DNA of 64,000 nt, from assembly GCA_964036295.1 (NCBI GenBank), contig OZ038462.1, positions 37,795,680 through 37,859,679 on the forward strand, written 5' to 3'. Origin of the DNA: Plumapathes pennacea (lineage: Eukaryota; Cnidaria; Anthozoa; Antipatharia; Myriopathidae). Position numbers and translations under genes: made by a program. Of the stretch, positions 62,201 to 64,000 are shown piece after piece. Numbering within the stretch: position 1 is the stretch's first letter; each line of letters opens with the position of its first letter. The notes beneath the pieces are model-generated. The model was not told the origin of the DNA, made no database searches, and saw nothing but the letters and a program-made list of their open reading frames with translations.

Positions 62201-63528
62201 AAACAAAAATTAAAACAAACGTTAGTTTTATAAAACATTGCCCGTGAACTAAGTAAGTATATTTCCAACAAACTATAAGCTAAACGGATAAGAGAGAAAT
62301 TGGGAACAAGGCCACACTGAGTTGACCTTAGTCTGCTCGCAGCCGTTTTTGAGGGGGAGGGGCATAAGGTGTTGCGACCACAAAAATGGCTGCGAGCAGA
62401 CTAAGTTGACCTTGGTTGTCTTGTGATTCAGTAACACTATTGGCTGATCAGAAAACAGGCATAAATAAGGTTGCTAGCGTGTTCTCTTACGTCTCTCTGG
62501 TCGGATTTCCGTGTCGCCTCGTACACTGCTCCAAATCCTCCTTTCCCGAGTAGTTTTCCAATTTTAAACATGGACAGATCTGACATTTGCCTGGGAATTT
62601 TCTTCTCTTTGTTTGAGCTGTCTGGTTTGTCCAGTTTCAAGGAGCTCTGAGCCATGGCCGCTTGGCGAGATCCAGGTCTCGTTGGCAAGGATCGGCATTT
62701 GCGTGCTTTTCGGCTCTCGTTGCATGCTCGCTTCCTTTCGTGAACTGCACTCCGCGGTCGCTTTGTTCTGCATCGATTGAAGATTAAATTATACTAAGAG
62801 GATTTCCACTAAAGTTTCGAAAGTTGTTACATTGAACCACCGAGATAATTTACTTGTAATTGTGATTTTTCACAATTTGGCACCGAAATACGACTCAAAA
62901 AAAAAAAAAAAAAAAAAAAAGGGAGGGGGGGGGGGGGGGGGTACAAAAGATCCTATCAAAATCTTATTTTCAATAATTTTGCACACATCGGCTGCTCATT
63001 TTAAAGTTGGGAAAGCGCGCAAAGATCCTAAAGTCTTCCCTTAGTATTTTCGGGGTTAGCCATGAAATACAGTACATCGCAAAAGTAGCTGCTTTGTTAT
63101 TTATTATTTGTATCACACTGCATGCACATGAACAAGAGGAAACTAAACCAAATCCCTCAAACGTGAGAACAGAATTTAGGGAAACCTACCGCTTAGGAGC
63201 TGCATGGTTTTTCGTTGCTGCCTTCGTTGCCTAGGAAAAAAGATTTTTGTCAGATATTCTAAAGAGGTTTCTAATTGCGTACCAATTGCTTTAATGCGTA
63301 ATACTTACCTCACTCTGGAAGCGAGCTTTCTTGTTCGGTGGATTTAGGTCACTGACCTTACGTTTGCCGACCACGGATCTGAATATAAAATACAATCGGG
63401 TTGATGAGCGGACCAAGTATTCACTATTTTTAAACATTCAAAAAAGATAGAGAGCGGCCAAAGCTTCTGTACCGTGCTTGTGTATCTGATGTGCAAGCTT
63501 TGTGCATTTTCCCATGTCGAGAATCCAT
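59250..63528 (-). CDS. PIM-like serine/threonine kinase with basic N-terminal extension
   Basis: Nine exons on the minus strand (63528-63473, 63378-63309, 63230-63190, 62767-62491, 62193-62146, 61847-61644, 60693-60534, 60013-59837, 59344-59250) join in phase to 375 residues. PIM kinases are constitutively active cytosolic/nuclear survival kinases. Motifs: glycine loop GKGGFG (130-135), VALK with Lys152, hinge MEKPEESCDL whose proline is a PIM hallmark, HRDIKSEN (HRD 247-249), DFG (269-271), CPPEF in place of APE, and VWQLGCLLVDML. The P-E-W pattern in the activation segment and the short C-lobe end at HAWLSQ match PIM1. The first about 95 residues, in exons 1-4, are rich in Lys/Arg (VGKRKVSDLNPPNKKARF, TKRPRSAVHERKRACNES), unlike vertebrate PIM1, and suggest nuclear or nucleic-acid binding. 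Exons 1-3 rest on splice phase alone. Confidence 0.88.
59584..59742. repeat. CAGTGGAACCCTG (Tigger-like) element, kinase intron 8
   Basis: CAGTGGAACCCTGCCTTATG on the left and GTATTAACGGGGTTCCACGG on the right are diverged inverted ends. ATTACGGGCAC is shared with the half copy at 41246-41300. Confidence 0.6.
60940..61234. repeat. GCGATC-iterated foldback element, kinase intron 6
   Basis: TAAGCCTAGTTTCCATATGA and the inverse ATAGAAACCAGGCTTA bound about 295 bp. The interior is built from GCGATTGNNGCGATNG units on both strands (for example ATCGCTTCGATCGTCC and CGATCGAAGCGATTGAAGC), which leaves an accidental open frame. It resembles the organisation of 11899-12127, although the sequence differs. 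Confidence 0.68.
61321..61613. repeat. CAGTAGAACCTCG (Tigger-like) element with internal duplication
   Basis: ACAGTAGAACCTCGCTAACT opens the element. GAGTTAGCGGGGTTCTACTGTA ends a first copy at about 61514, and a second GAGTTAGCGGAGTTCTACTGTA ends at 61613. The last 100 bases duplicate part of the preceding arm. Confidence 0.65.
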
Positions 63529-64000
63529 TTTTAAATTGATAGTTGTGAGTTTAACGCCCCGCCTCGAAAAATAAACCTTTCTCGATGAGTCCCAGCGAAG
63601 TTCTGATCAAAAACTGACGTCGTCGTTTGTTTTACGACACAGCACGAGCTGCATGTGCGCGAGCTGTGCGTCAAAAAAAAAGGGGGGGGGGAGGGGAGGG
63701 GGCAAGCGGGAGCTCGTAAATATTCTTTGCCATATTTCTTGTCCCAATTAAACTTTCAAATAAAAAAAAAAAGAAAGAAAGAAAAAATACTCATTGCTAT
63801 CAGAACGTGGTCACACCATTTACTGAGGTTTCATTCGAAAGTTCAGGACCTGACAGTTTTCAAGTTCACAAAATTCGCTTAGCTGTCGAATAAAATTAAT
63901 CGACAAATGAGCCTGCAATTATTTCCATTGTTTCTTGTTCGTTTGTGTGTTGTTTGGTCTCATAAATTGCAAGTTGATTAGTTTCCTCGTGATAAAACTT
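63529..64000. promoter_or_regulatory. Upstream flank of the PIM-like gene
   Basis: It contains a CpG-containing stretch with TGACGTCG near 63615, a poly-G/A tract at 63673-63700 and an A-rich tract at 63761-63790. No exon is supported. The promoter is expected here because the predicted start codon is at 63528. Confidence 0.35.

Noticed and set aside
1-64000. CRISPR arrays, tRNA and rRNA genes, bacterial operons
   Set aside because: No regularly spaced direct repeats, cloverleaf with A/B boxes or rRNA core sequence was seen; split genes with GT/AG introns mark this as animal nuclear DNA.

Overview
The window looks like nuclear DNA from an early-branching animal, most likely an anthozoan cnidarian such as a stony coral. 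The evidence is indirect: intron-rich metazoan genes with close human counterparts (ILK, MMAA, POLR1E, TRIR, a KLHL1/4/5-type protein, a prohormone convertase, a PIM-like kinase), short distances between genes, AT-rich introns, and a dense load of small inverted-repeat elements without transposase. No marker in the window fixes the species. All gene models were built by hand from splice signals and reading-frame continuity.

Layout. 1-1892 (+): 3' end of a Ser/Thr/Pro-rich gene of unknown function. 5163-8114 (-): five-exon gene not recognised, with a frame problem in its first exon. 8685-9515 (+): single-exon bZIP factor. 9516-17453: intergenic tract made largely of MITE-like elements plus a hammerhead-ribozyme-like motif at 17149-17186. 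17454-22667 (-): BTB-BACK-Kelch protein of the KLHL1/4/5 type. 23160-26132 (+): MMAA. 26926-34351 (+): integrin-linked kinase in 12 exons. 36708-38071 (+): TRIR. 39328-44699 (-): POLR1E in 12 exons. 45007-48323 (+): CRAL-TRIO lipid-binding protein. 51510-55561 (-): PC1/3-like proprotein convertase with an unusual insertion in its P domain. 59250-63528 (-): PIM-like kinase in 9 exons.

Three head-to-head pairs are separated by 300-570 bp and probably share promoters: unknown gene/bZIP, KLHL/MMAA and POLR1E/CRAL-TRIO. The genes do not form one pathway; most are housekeeping functions (mitochondrial B12 metabolism, RNA polymerase I, integrin adhesion, prohormone processing). The most unusual content is in the repeats: a recurrent pairing of two different hairpin-forming elements at five loci, nested and dated insertions, and the ribozyme-like motif.
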